Source: JAGWRA01 sp035534615 (GTDB taxonomy: Bacteria > Acidobacteriota > Vicinamibacteria > Vicinamibacterales > CAVVIG01). From it: a stretch of 64,000 nucleotides of DNA. The notes beneath the pieces were generated by a model. It was not told the DNA's origin. It ran no database searches and worked only from the letters and a program-made list of their open reading frames with translations. Location of the stretch: positions 62,001 to 126,000 of the forward strand of contig DATLRO010000082.1 of assembly GCA_035534615.1 (NCBI GenBank), given 5' to 3'. Position 1 is the first letter of the stretch, and every line of letters begins with the position of its first letter. Position numbers and translations under genes: made by a program. Below are positions 45,338-52,953 of the stretch, piece by piece.

Positions 45338-47191
45338 CTAAGGCTGCGGTCCGGCGGAGGCCGCCTGCACAAGGCCGGTTCCCCAGACGATGTTGTTCCC
45401 CCAGACGATGTTGTTCCCCCAGACGATGTTGCTCCCCCAGACGATGTTGCTCCCCCAGACGATGTTGTCGCCCCACACGATGTTGTCGCCCCAGACGATG
45501 TTGCTGCCCCAGACGATGTTGCTCCCCCAGACAATGTTGTCGCCCCAGACAATGTTGTCGCCCCAGACGATGTTCTGCGCCCAGGCCGCCTGGTCCGCGT
45601 CGAACAGGTACCCCCAGACGATGTTGTCGCCCCAGACGATGTTCTGGGCCCACGCCAGCGTCTGGCCGCCAATCGACGTGTACGGCGTGACGGAGGAGGT
45701 CAGCCAGCCGTCGTGGCCCGATCGCCCGGTGTCGATCGCTCCGGCCAGCGCAATCGCTCCGGCGGCGTTCACTTCGCCGGTCCCCTGCGTCAGCGCGTCG
45801 TACGGCCTGCCGGCCTCGTCGTGCAGCGGAAGCGCCGTGTACTGCAGAATCGCCTTCACGAGGTTCGGCGTCAGCGGCGGTACCGCCGCGCCGGTCCGCA
45901 TGGCCTCCTCGTGCGCCTGGAGCACCAGCGCCACGACACCGCTGGCGACCCCCGTGGCCATGCTCGTGCCGCTCAGCTTCAGGAACGCGGCGCCGCTCTT
46001 CAGCAGGACGCGGTCCGTGGCCAGCTGACGGAACAGGCTCGAGTGCGTGGCGGCATCGGAAATCAGGTCCTGGCCAGGCGCCACCAGATCCGGCTTCGCG
46101 TAGCCGTCATACCACGTCGGACCGCGGGAGCTGTAAGGCGCCACGCGGTCGTCGTCGCGCGTGACGGTGTTCTGCGTCATCGCAGCGCCGACGGTGACGG
46201 CGTCGGGCGCGTTGCCCGGCGACGTGATCCCGGCGTAGCCCGTCTGGTTCGTCTGCGGGTTCGTGCCGTAGTTGCCCGCGGACGTGACGACGATCAGACC
46301 GGCGTGGACCGCCCGCTCCACCGCCTGCACGAGCGGGTCGCTCGCCGCCGGCTCGAGAATCGGATGGCCGAGCGACAGGTTGACGACCTGCACGCCCAGC
46401 GCGTCCTTGTTCGCCGTGACGAACTCGAGCGCCTTGACGACGTTGCTCGTCAGCCCCTCGCCATGACTGTCGAGCACCTTGAAGACGGCGAAATGCACGC
46501 CCGGCGCGATGCCCGCGTACTCGCCGTCGGACAGGACGCCGCTTGCCCCGATCAGGCCGGCGACCTGCGTCCCATGACCGTAGTCGTCGTACGGCGCGGT
46601 CTCGATGCCGCCCCGCGTGAAGTCGTAGAAGGCGGTGATCCGCCCGGAGAAATCCGGCGACGGCTGCAGCCCCGAATCGATCAGCGCGACGCCGATGCCC
46701 GCCCCGGTGACGCTGTCGTCATTCCACGACGCCGCTGTCGGGCCGAGCCCGAGCGTGGCCCGGAGCGCATCGACGACGTCGCCCGTGACAGACCTGCCCC
46801 CGCGGGCGCCGCGCCGACGGTCGGCATCGAACCGGCGCCGCCCCTCGGCGGTGACGATCGCGTCGCTCGAGACCGACACCACATTCGGGTTGTCGGCGAG
46901 CGCCTGAATGGCTTCGCCCGAGGCGTCGACCGCCAGGACGTGCAGGGCAGCAGAGTCGAGCGTCACGGCTTCTCCCCGCGCCTCCAGCATCTTGCGGAGA
47001 ATCTCCCGTGAGCCCGGCGCCACGCGCACGATGATTCGCGCGTGCTCGCCCGGATGTCCGAGCACCCGGCGCACGGCCCGGTCCACCGTGGCGTGATGTG
47101 CGTCTCGTGTGGGTCCGGCCTGCGCCGCCCCGGTCAGCGGCAGCCACAGCAGGGCCACCGCGAGCATCAAGGACGTTTTAACAGACTTCAT
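45338..47191 (-). CDS. subtilisin-like (S8) serine protease with C-terminal NIVWG hexapeptide repeats
   Basis: The product is 617 residues. Signal peptide 1-25; inhibitor-I9-like propeptide (~45-118); S8 catalytic domain with D172 ('VALIDSGLQ'), H206 ('YGHGTQVAG'), oxyanion N307 ('SAGNYGT') and S410 ('SGTSMATG'). From ~511 to 606 it ends in 13 copies of x-NIVWG (x = D, S, N or Q), two then an 'YLFDADQAAW' spacer then eleven, before a 12-residue tail. The repeat should form a stacked, Trp-lined beta structure like a small solenoid, perhaps for surface attachment or self-inhibition. It is exported and is followed by a GNAT gene. Confidence 0.93.
   Translation of the reverse strand: MKSVKTSLMLAVALLWLPLTGAAQAGPTRDAHHATVDRAVRRVLGHPGEHARIIVRVAPGSREILRKMLEARGEAVTLDSAALHVLAVDASGEAIQALADNPNVVSVSSDAIVTAEGRRRFDADRRRGARGGRSVTGDVVDALRATLGLGPTAASWNDDSVTGAGIGVALIDSGLQPSPDFSGRITAFYDFTRGGIETAPYDDYGHGTQVAGLIGASGVLSDGEYAGIAPGVHFAVFKVLDSHGEGLTSNVVKALEFVTANKDALGVQVVNLSLGHPILEPAASDPLVQAVERAVHAGLIVVTSAGNYGTNPQTNQTGYAGITSPGNAPDAVTVGAAMTQNTVTRDDDRVAPYSSRGPTWYDGYAKPDLVAPGQDLISDAATHSSLFRQLATDRVLLKSGAAFLKLSGTSMATGVASGVVALVLQAHEEAMRTGAAVPPLTPNLVKAILQYTALPLHDEAGRPYDALTQGTGEVNAAGAIALAGAIDTGRSGHDGWLTSSVTPYTSIGGQTLAWAQNIVWGDNIVWGYLFDADQAAWAQNIVWGDNIVWGDNIVWGSNIVWGSNIVWGDNIVWGDNIVWGSNIVWGSNIVWGNNIVWGNNIVWGTGLVQAASAGPQP
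45381..45655 (-). repeat. 18-bp tandem repeats encoding NIVWG hexapeptides
   Basis: Thirteen near-identical 18-bp units (core ATCGTCTGGGG on the coding strand) form the 3' end of the subtilase gene. The variable codon runs in pairs (DD SS DD SS NN), giving a 36-bp second-order period. The pattern points to growth by duplication of two-unit blocks and possible copy-number variation. Confidence 0.93.
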
Positions 47192-47443
47192 ACGACAGAA
47201 GGGACAGCAAATCGCCCGCCAGCAGCGCCGATCGGCCCTCGCCTGCCGTAAGCCCTTTCAAGTCAGGTCGTTACTTCATTGTCATCGATTCGTCCGGCCG
47301 GGCCCGGCAGGCCGCGGGCGCACACCCCCGGGTGTCGCACGCCACCGTTAACCCTCGCGGGCGCTGTCACTTCCCCGGTCTTGACGATTCAGCACACGCG
47401 TGTGCGCCATGGCACACGAGGGAAGCGCTGACGCCTGCCCCGA

Positions 47444-47902
47444 TCACTCGGGCAGCTCAGACGAATCAATCGGCGGGAGCGCGTCGGACTGCAGTACCAG
47501 GCGGATTTCGAGCGCGATCGTCTCGGGCAGGCAGGGCTTGGCCACGAAGGCATCGCAGCCGCATTCGCGCGCCCGCTGCCGGGCGGCGCCGTCCATCGAG
47601 AAGCCGGTCATGGCAATCACGCGGACGCGGGCGGTGCGGGGGTCGCGCTTCAGCTGGCGCATCACTTCCCAGCCGTCGATGTCCGGCAGCTGGAGATCCA
47701 TGAGGATGACGTCGGGATTCAGCGCCGCGGCCTGCTTCAGCGCGGCGTGGCCATCGGCCGCTTCGGCGGCGCGGAAGCCGGACATGCTCAGGCCTTCCAG
47801 CACCCATTCGCGGATCGCCGGGTCGTCATCGACCACCAGCACCAGCGGGCCCTGCGGCAGCCCGGCCCGCCTGGCCTCGTCTCTCGAGAAGTCGTCCGTC
47901 AT
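47444..47902 (-). CDS. single-domain response regulator
   Basis: The product is 152 residues from ATG 47902 (GAGGA upstream; an in-frame start six codons further up is less likely). The receiver has 'LVVDDDPAIRE', phospho-Asp in 'VILMDLQLPDIDG', Thr in 'VIAMTGFS' and Lys in 'FVAKPCLPE'. A 20-residue polar N-terminal extension precedes it and no output domain follows. No kinase adjoins it. It stands just downstream of an MFS gene in the same direction (36 bp), so the two may be co-transcribed. Confidence 0.9.
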   Translation of the reverse strand: MTDDFSRDEARRAGLPQGPLVLVVDDDPAIREWVLEGLSMSGFRAAEAADGHAALKQAAALNPDVILMDLQLPDIDGWEVMRQLKRDPRTARVRVIAMTGFSMDGAARQRARECGCDAFVAKPCLPETIALEIRLVLQSDALPPIDSSELPE

Positions 47903-47938
47903 CGAAGTCCTCGCTGCCACCCGGGGGTCGTCTTCGGT

Positions 47939-49180
47939 TCAGTCGATGCGCCGCACGGCCGGATCGAGCGTCGCCGCCGCGGTCACGGCGACGACGAACG
48001 CACCGGCCGCGGCGAACATCAGCGTCGCATGCGTGGCGGCCACGGCCCCGGCCGCCACGTACGACACCGGCGTCAGCCCGATCGACGCGAACATCATCAG
48101 GCTCATGATGCGCCCGAGCATGTCGTGCGGCGCCATCGCCTGGAGCCACGCCACGAACACGACATTCAGGAACCCGGAGCCGAAGCCGATGAGCGCCAGC
48201 AGCGCCGAGGCCACGGCGACGCTCGAAGCGAAGCCGAGCGCCGCGAGGCAGAGGCCGACGGCGGCGCAGATCGCCAGCCACGTCAGGCCGCGGTGGCGCC
48301 TCTGGCGGACCAGGCCGGCCAGGAGCGCGCCGGCGAGCGCGCCGCCGCCGAGCGCCGACAGCATGAGGCCGAAGCCGGCCGCGCCGCCGAACCGCTGCTC
48401 CGCGACGACCGCCAGGCCGACGGTCGACGGCCCGGCCGACGCCAGGCTCAGCCCGGCCGACAGCAGCAGGAGCCCTCGGGCCGGCGGGAACCGCCACACG
48501 AGCGCCACGCCCCGGCGGACGTCGGCCATGAGAAGGGCGCGGTCGATCGGCGCGAGCGGCTCACCGCCGGCGAGCCCGCGCCCGCCCATCATCACGAACA
48601 GCGTCGCCGCCGCGAACACGAACGTGGCGGCGTCAATCGCAAAGGCGGCCGCCGTCCCGGCCGTGGCCACGACGACGCCCGCCGCGGCCGGCCCGACGAG
48701 GCTGCTGACCTGGGACGAGCTCTGCATCAGGCTGTTCGCCGCCGGCAGGTCTCCGGTGTCGACGAGCATCGTCAGCAGCGTCTGGAACGCCGGGTACGAG
48801 AAGGCGTCGACGATGCCGAAGAGGGCCGCCAGTACGTACAGCTGCCACATCCGCAGCGCACCGATCGCCACCAGCAGCGCGAGGCTGCCGACCAGCACGG
48901 CGCGCGCGACGTTCGAATAGAACGTGATCGACCGGGGCGGCACCCGATCCGTGACCGCGCCGCCGAGCAGCATCAGCGCGGCGCGCGGGACGGCCGACAG
49001 CGTCAGGACGGCGCCGACCTGAAGCGCCGAGTGCGTCAGGCCGAGGACGACCCACGGCACCGCGACGGTGAAGAACTGGTCGCCGAGCAGCGATACCGCC
49101 GAGCCGGACCAGACGAGCCGGAAGTCGCGGGAGGCCAGCGGCTTCCAGATCGGCACGCGCCGGTGCGGCTCCTGCGTCAA
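47939..49180 (-). CDS. MFS transporter (MFS_3, EntS-like exporter)
   Basis: The product is 413 residues with twelve predicted helices. The start at 49180 is TTG with AAGGGG upstream; no ATG lies nearby. 'SRDFRLVWSGSAVSLLGDQFFTVAVPW' (in part) in helix 1 and 'GGAVTDRVPPRSITFYSNVARAVLV' (in part, between TM2 and TM3) are typical of the enterobactin-exporter/MFS_3 branch, which exports siderophores, drugs or macrolides. The substrate is unknown. Head-to-tail with the S9 peptidase gene upstream (57 bp). Confidence 0.9.
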   Translation of the reverse strand: MTQEPHRRVPIWKPLASRDFRLVWSGSAVSLLGDQFFTVAVPWVVLGLTHSALQVGAVLTLSAVPRAALMLLGGAVTDRVPPRSITFYSNVARAVLVGSLALLVAIGALRMWQLYVLAALFGIVDAFSYPAFQTLLTMLVDTGDLPAANSLMQSSSQVSSLVGPAAAGVVVATAGTAAAFAIDAATFVFAAATLFVMMGGRGLAGGEPLAPIDRALLMADVRRGVALVWRFPPARGLLLLSAGLSLASAGPSTVGLAVVAEQRFGGAAGFGLMLSALGGGALAGALLAGLVRQRRHRGLTWLAICAAVGLCLAALGFASSVAVASALLALIGFGSGFLNVVFVAWLQAMAPHDMLGRIMSLMMFASIGLTPVSYVAAGAVAATHATLMFAAAGAFVVAVTAAATLDPAVRRID

Positions 49181-49237
49181 CGCCCCTTCCCTGCCGCGGC
49201 CCGGGCGCCCGCACCGCCCGGGACCCGGCCGCCGGCC

Positions 49238-51211
49238 TCACTGCAGATAGTGGTCGAACCAGGCGACGAGACGCTCTTCGATGTCGCGCTGGTCCTTGCG
49301 CTTCACGATCGCGTGCCCCTCGCCCCGGTAGATGACCAGTTCGGTCGGCACGCCCAGCGTCTTCAGCGCGTGCCAGAACTCGTACCCCTGCGGCGTCGGC
49401 ACTTCCGAATCGCGGTCGCCGTGCAGCACGAGCGTCGGCGTCCGGACGTTCCTGATGAACGTGATCGGCGACGAGCGCGCGTAGATGGCCGGGTCGTCGT
49501 ACACGGAGGCGCCGAAGAACGGGATCATCCACTGATCGATCCGGTTCTCGCCGTAGTAACTCTGCCAGTTCGCCACCCCGGCGCCGGCGACCGCGGCCTT
49601 GAATCGATGCGTCTGCGTCACCGCCCACATCGTCATGTAGCCGCCATAGCTCCAGCCCATGATCCCCACCCGCGCGGGATCCACCGGCGCCGCCTTCACC
49701 ACGGCATCCACGCCGGTCAGGATGTCCCGCAGGTCGCCGTAGCCGAAATCCTTGACGTTCGCGCGGGTGAACGCCTCGCCCTGGCCGTAGCTGCCGCGCG
49801 GATTCGGCAGGAAGACGAAATACCCCTCGCTCGGCAGGACAGCGTTCCAGCGCACCGGCCAGCCCGGCCGGTTCGCGGACGAGGGCCCCCCGTGCACCGA
49901 CACCACCATCGGATAACGCCGCCCCGGCTGCACCTCGCGCGGCGCAATCAGCCAGCCCTGCACGTGGAAGCCGTCGTTCATCCACCGGATGCTCCGCCCC
50001 TTGCCCCAGAGCGGATGAATCCGGTCGTTGACGTGCGTGACCGGCTGCCACGCGCCGATCGGACCGGCCTCGACCTCCGGCGGCTGTTCGATCGACTGGT
50101 GCACGGCGGCCGACATCGTGCCGGTGCGCGCCACGCTGAAGCTCGACAGCAGCGCCGGTCCGGTCCACAGCGAGGTCATCTTCCCCGACGCCGGATCCAG
50201 CGTCGCCAGGCCCCGGTCGCCGTCGACGTCCTCGGCCATCAGGATGTCGCCCGACGACCGCCACACGAACCAGTTCGTCGTGGCCTTCATGCCGGGCGTC
50301 AGATTCCGCGCCGGCCCTCCGCCAGCCGGCACGGCGTAGATGTCCCCGCCGGTCGCCCCCTGGTCGCTCATCAGCCCGTGGATCACCGCGACCGTCCGGC
50401 CGTCCGGCGACCAGCGCGGATTGCCGATCTGCAGCGGCGGCTTCCAGATCGACCGCGTCTCGCCGCTGGCGACGTCGATCGTGTAGAGCTGCGCGATCCA
50501 GTAATTGTCCGTCCCCGAGCCGACGGCCGCCTCGGCGGCGAATCGCCTGCCGTCCGGCGACCAGTCGTATTCGTAGACGTACAGGTTCTTGGGGCTCACC
50601 TGCCGGAGCTGCCCGGTCCGGAGGTCGACAACGGCGAGCCGCTGCTCGTCAATGCGCTCCCCGACGACCCCGGAATCGGGCTTGTAGGCCACCAGCGCGC
50701 CGGTCGCCTGCGCCGATCCCTTCGTGAACAGCAGGGCGATCGCGCGTCCGTCCGGCGCCCACCGCGGCCGGGCGAGCTGCCCCGTCACGTGCGTCAGGCG
50801 GCGGGCCGGCCCACCCGACGCCAACGCCACGTACACCTGGAGCTGGTGACCGCCGGCCGCGTCCGACAGGAACGCGAGCTGCCGCCCATCGGGCGCCCAG
50901 ACGACACTGCCCTCGTGATACGCCTGGCCGCCGGTGCCGGCGGTCACGCGACGCGGTGTGCCGTCCGGCAGCGTCTCGACGTAGATGGCGGACAGGCTCT
51001 CGTGGCCGCGCTGATCGCGCACCCGCTGGACCCACGCGACCTGGCGGCCATCCGGCGCGATCGCCACGCGCGCGAAGCTGTGGACACGATCCAGCAGCTG
51101 GAGCACCTGGCCGGTCGAGGGACGGGCGGGCGGGGCCGCGGCCGCCGGCAGCGCCAGGGCCAGCATCAGCGCCGCCGACACCCCCGTCAGGCGACGCGCT
51201 CTCGATGTCAC
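49238..51211 (-). CDS. S9 family prolyl-oligopeptidase-like serine peptidase, exported
   Basis: The product is 657 residues from GTG 51211, AGGAG six nt upstream. Signal peptide to ~27, then a WD40/TolB-like propeller with repeated 'WSPDGR/WAPDGR' blades (~30-390), and an alpha/beta-hydrolase domain. The nucleophile Ser lies in 'MGWSYGGYMTMW', the Asp in 'LHGDRDSEVPT' and the His in 'RGEGHAIVKR'. This is the dipeptidyl-peptidase IV / acylaminoacyl-peptidase (S9C) layout. It cleaves short peptides outside the cytoplasm. A TATAAT box lies ~60 nt upstream. Confidence 0.94.
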   Translation of the reverse strand: MTSRARRLTGVSAALMLALALPAAAAPPARPSTGQVLQLLDRVHSFARVAIAPDGRQVAWVQRVRDQRGHESLSAIYVETLPDGTPRRVTAGTGGQAYHEGSVVWAPDGRQLAFLSDAAGGHQLQVYVALASGGPARRLTHVTGQLARPRWAPDGRAIALLFTKGSAQATGALVAYKPDSGVVGERIDEQRLAVVDLRTGQLRQVSPKNLYVYEYDWSPDGRRFAAEAAVGSGTDNYWIAQLYTIDVASGETRSIWKPPLQIGNPRWSPDGRTVAVIHGLMSDQGATGGDIYAVPAGGGPARNLTPGMKATTNWFVWRSSGDILMAEDVDGDRGLATLDPASGKMTSLWTGPALLSSFSVARTGTMSAAVHQSIEQPPEVEAGPIGAWQPVTHVNDRIHPLWGKGRSIRWMNDGFHVQGWLIAPREVQPGRRYPMVVSVHGGPSSANRPGWPVRWNAVLPSEGYFVFLPNPRGSYGQGEAFTRANVKDFGYGDLRDILTGVDAVVKAAPVDPARVGIMGWSYGGYMTMWAVTQTHRFKAAVAGAGVANWQSYYGENRIDQWMIPFFGASVYDDPAIYARSSPITFIRNVRTPTLVLHGDRDSEVPTPQGYEFWHALKTLGVPTELVIYRGEGHAIVKRKDQRDIEERLVAWFDHYLQ

Positions 51212-51271
51212 GGTTCGCTCCTCTCGGGCGGCGCAGGGACGGGCCGCACCGGTCACACTCCTGCCGGCGCG

Positions 51272-51277
51272 ATTATA
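51272..51277 (-). promoter_or_regulatory. -10 box TATAAT for S9 peptidase gene
   Basis: The minus strand reads GCGGCTATAATCGC, a perfect -10, giving a predicted start ~51265 and a ~54-nt leader to GTG 51211. The -35 is weak. The identical GCGGCTATAAT lies at 31050. Confidence 0.55.
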
Positions 51278-51318
51278 GCCGCGATCGCGCGACCCTGACG
51301 GCCGATCTGCACGAGTGG

Positions 51319-52296
51319 TCAGTGCGTGGAACGCAGGCGGGGGGTCCGGCCGGTGGTCAGGTCGCAGTACATCCCGGCCGATTCGCACGAATCGACCTCG
51401 ATCTGGACAGTGGCGTGCCAGATGCCGAAGCGATGGCCCAGCGCGGAGGACACCTCATGCAGGATCGTCTGGCCGGCGCGCGTGCGGCCCTTGTCGATGA
51501 GCACGTGACAGCTGCACGCGACGATTCCCGACGAAATCGTCCACACGTGCAGATCGTGGACGTCCTGCACGCCGCCGACCGCGCGGATCGTCTGCTCGAC
51601 GCGGGCCATGTCGAGCCCGGCCGGCGTCCCCTCGAGCAGGACGGTGACGCTCTCGCGCAGGATGCCCCACGAGCTCCAGAGAATCAGCGCCGCGATGAGC
51701 AGCGAGACCACCGGGTCGGCCAGCGAGGACCCGGTCGTCGCCACGACGATGCCGGCGCCGACGACGCCGAGCGAGGCCACGGCGTCGCCGATCATGTGCA
51801 CGTAGGCGCTCCGCACGTTCAGATCGTGACGGCCGCCGTGCAGCCAGACGCTGATGACGAGGTTGAGGACGAAGGCGACGGCCGCCACCCCGATCATCAC
51901 GGCGCTGTGCACGGCCGTCGGTGCCTGCAGCCGCCGGATGCCTTCCCAGAGAATCCCGAGCGAGATGACGACGAGGGTGACGGCGTTGATGAGCGCGGCC
52001 AGGATCCCGACCCGGTGGTAGCCGAACGTCATGCCGGCGTGCGCGGGCCGGCGCGCAATCCAGACGGCATACCACGACAGGCCGAGGGCCGCGGCGTCAG
52101 CCAGGTTGTGTCCCGCGTCCGACATGAGCGCGAGACTGTGGGCGAACCAGCCCGCCAGCGCCTCGACGCCCACGAAGGCCAGCGTCAGGACGAGCGCCGG
52201 CGCCAGACGACCGGCCGATGCGGTCACGGCCGCGTGGCCGTGGTCGTGCGCATGGCCGCCGGAGTGATCGTGGTTGTGAGCGTGGTCGTGGACCAT
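51319..52296 (-). CDS. cation diffusion facilitator (CDF) metal efflux protein
   Basis: The product is 325 residues. A His-rich N-terminus ('HDHAHNHDHSGGHAHDHGHA', in part) is followed by six membrane helices. The transport-site motifs are 'SLALMSDAGHNLADA' in TM2 (Asp/His-x3-Asp pair) and 'HMIGDAVASLG' in TM5, the H-x3-D pattern of zinc transporters such as CzcD/ZitB. A cytoplasmic ferredoxin-like domain with 'VHDLHVWTISSG' ends the protein. It exports Zn2+ (possibly Co2+/Cd2+) in exchange for protons. Confidence 0.94.
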   Translation of the reverse strand: MVHDHAHNHDHSGGHAHDHGHAAVTASAGRLAPALVLTLAFVGVEALAGWFAHSLALMSDAGHNLADAAALGLSWYAVWIARRPAHAGMTFGYHRVGILAALINAVTLVVISLGILWEGIRRLQAPTAVHSAVMIGVAAVAFVLNLVISVWLHGGRHDLNVRSAYVHMIGDAVASLGVVGAGIVVATTGSSLADPVVSLLIAALILWSSWGILRESVTVLLEGTPAGLDMARVEQTIRAVGGVQDVHDLHVWTISSGIVACSCHVLIDKGRTRAGQTILHEVSSALGHRFGIWHATVQIEVDSCESAGMYCDLTTGRTPRLRSTH

Positions 52297-52389
52297 CGCG
52301 GTGACCGCCAGGCAGACGGCTCCCGAGGACGCCGTCAGCTGATGATGACGCGGCCGGCGGCGCCTGTCCAGTCCACCCCCCGCCCGGGA

Positions 52390-52767
52390 TCAGCCGTTGG
52401 CGGCCCGCGCCAGCGGCGCGGTCTGCCGGATCGGCACGACCTCGCCGGCGCGCCGGGGCATGCCCGGCATGTCGATCCGCCCGTGGAAGACCGCGCCGTC
52501 CTGCATGGCGATGCGCGGGGCCGACACGTCCCCTTCGATCGACCCGTCCTGGCAGACTTCCACCCGGTCGGTCGCCGTGACCTCGCCTGTCAGCGCACCG
52601 GCCACCCGCACCGCCTTGGCCGACACTTTCGCGAAGATCTTCGCGTCCGGCGCGATGGTCACCAGATGGTCGCGGACGTCGATCGTCCCCTCGACCCGGC
52701 CGGCAATCTCGATGTTTTCCGCCGCCGTAATGGTCCCTTTGATGACTACTGACCGCCCGATGCTCAT
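52390..52767 (-). CDS. bactofilin family cytoskeletal protein
   Basis: The product is 125 residues from ATG 52767 (AGGAGG eleven nt upstream). It has the bactofilin beta-helix pattern with regularly spaced Gly/hydrophobic turns ('GRSVVIKGTITAAENIEIAG', then 'VEGTIDVRDHLVTIAPDAKI', 'GEVTATDRVEV', 'GSIEGDVSAPRIAMQDGAVF'). Bactofilins polymerise without nucleotide into filaments that organise the envelope or DNA segregation machinery. The short non-helical N- and C-terminal tails are typical. Confidence 0.92.
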   Translation of the reverse strand: MSIGRSVVIKGTITAAENIEIAGRVEGTIDVRDHLVTIAPDAKIFAKVSAKAVRVAGALTGEVTATDRVEVCQDGSIEGDVSAPRIAMQDGAVFHGRIDMPGMPRRAGEVVPIRQTAPLARAANG

Positions 52768-52881
52768 GATGCGGCTCACCTCCTGTCCGGCACGGCTGAC
52801 AGGCTGGCAAAGACCATACCCGCTCCGCCCCGGGCGTCGAGACCGGATTTCCGTTCTACTTTCCACGAATCGGCAGCACGC

Positions 52882-52904
52882 CGGCAGGCGGCCAGCGCCT
52901 GCCG
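52882..52904 (-). terminator. GC hairpin downstream of PIG-L gene
   Basis: 9-bp perfect stem CGGCAGGCG (52882-52890) / CGCCTGCCG (52896-52904), 5-nt loop, about 50 nt after the deacetylase stop. No T-run on either side. Confidence 0.4.
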
Positions 52905-52953
52905 TTACAAAACCGGCACCTCCGGACGATTCTGTGACCGGACCTCCCCGCCG

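Noticed and set aside
45390..46028. plus-strand ORF with MLFPQT/MLSPQT repeats
   Set aside because: Antisense of the NIVWG repeat DNA; the subtilase frame on the minus strand has all catalytic motifs.
47192..47300. possible riboswitch (GEMM-like) in the subtilase leader
   Set aside because: The conserved GEMM core and tetraloop-receptor bases are not present; only generic GC stems.
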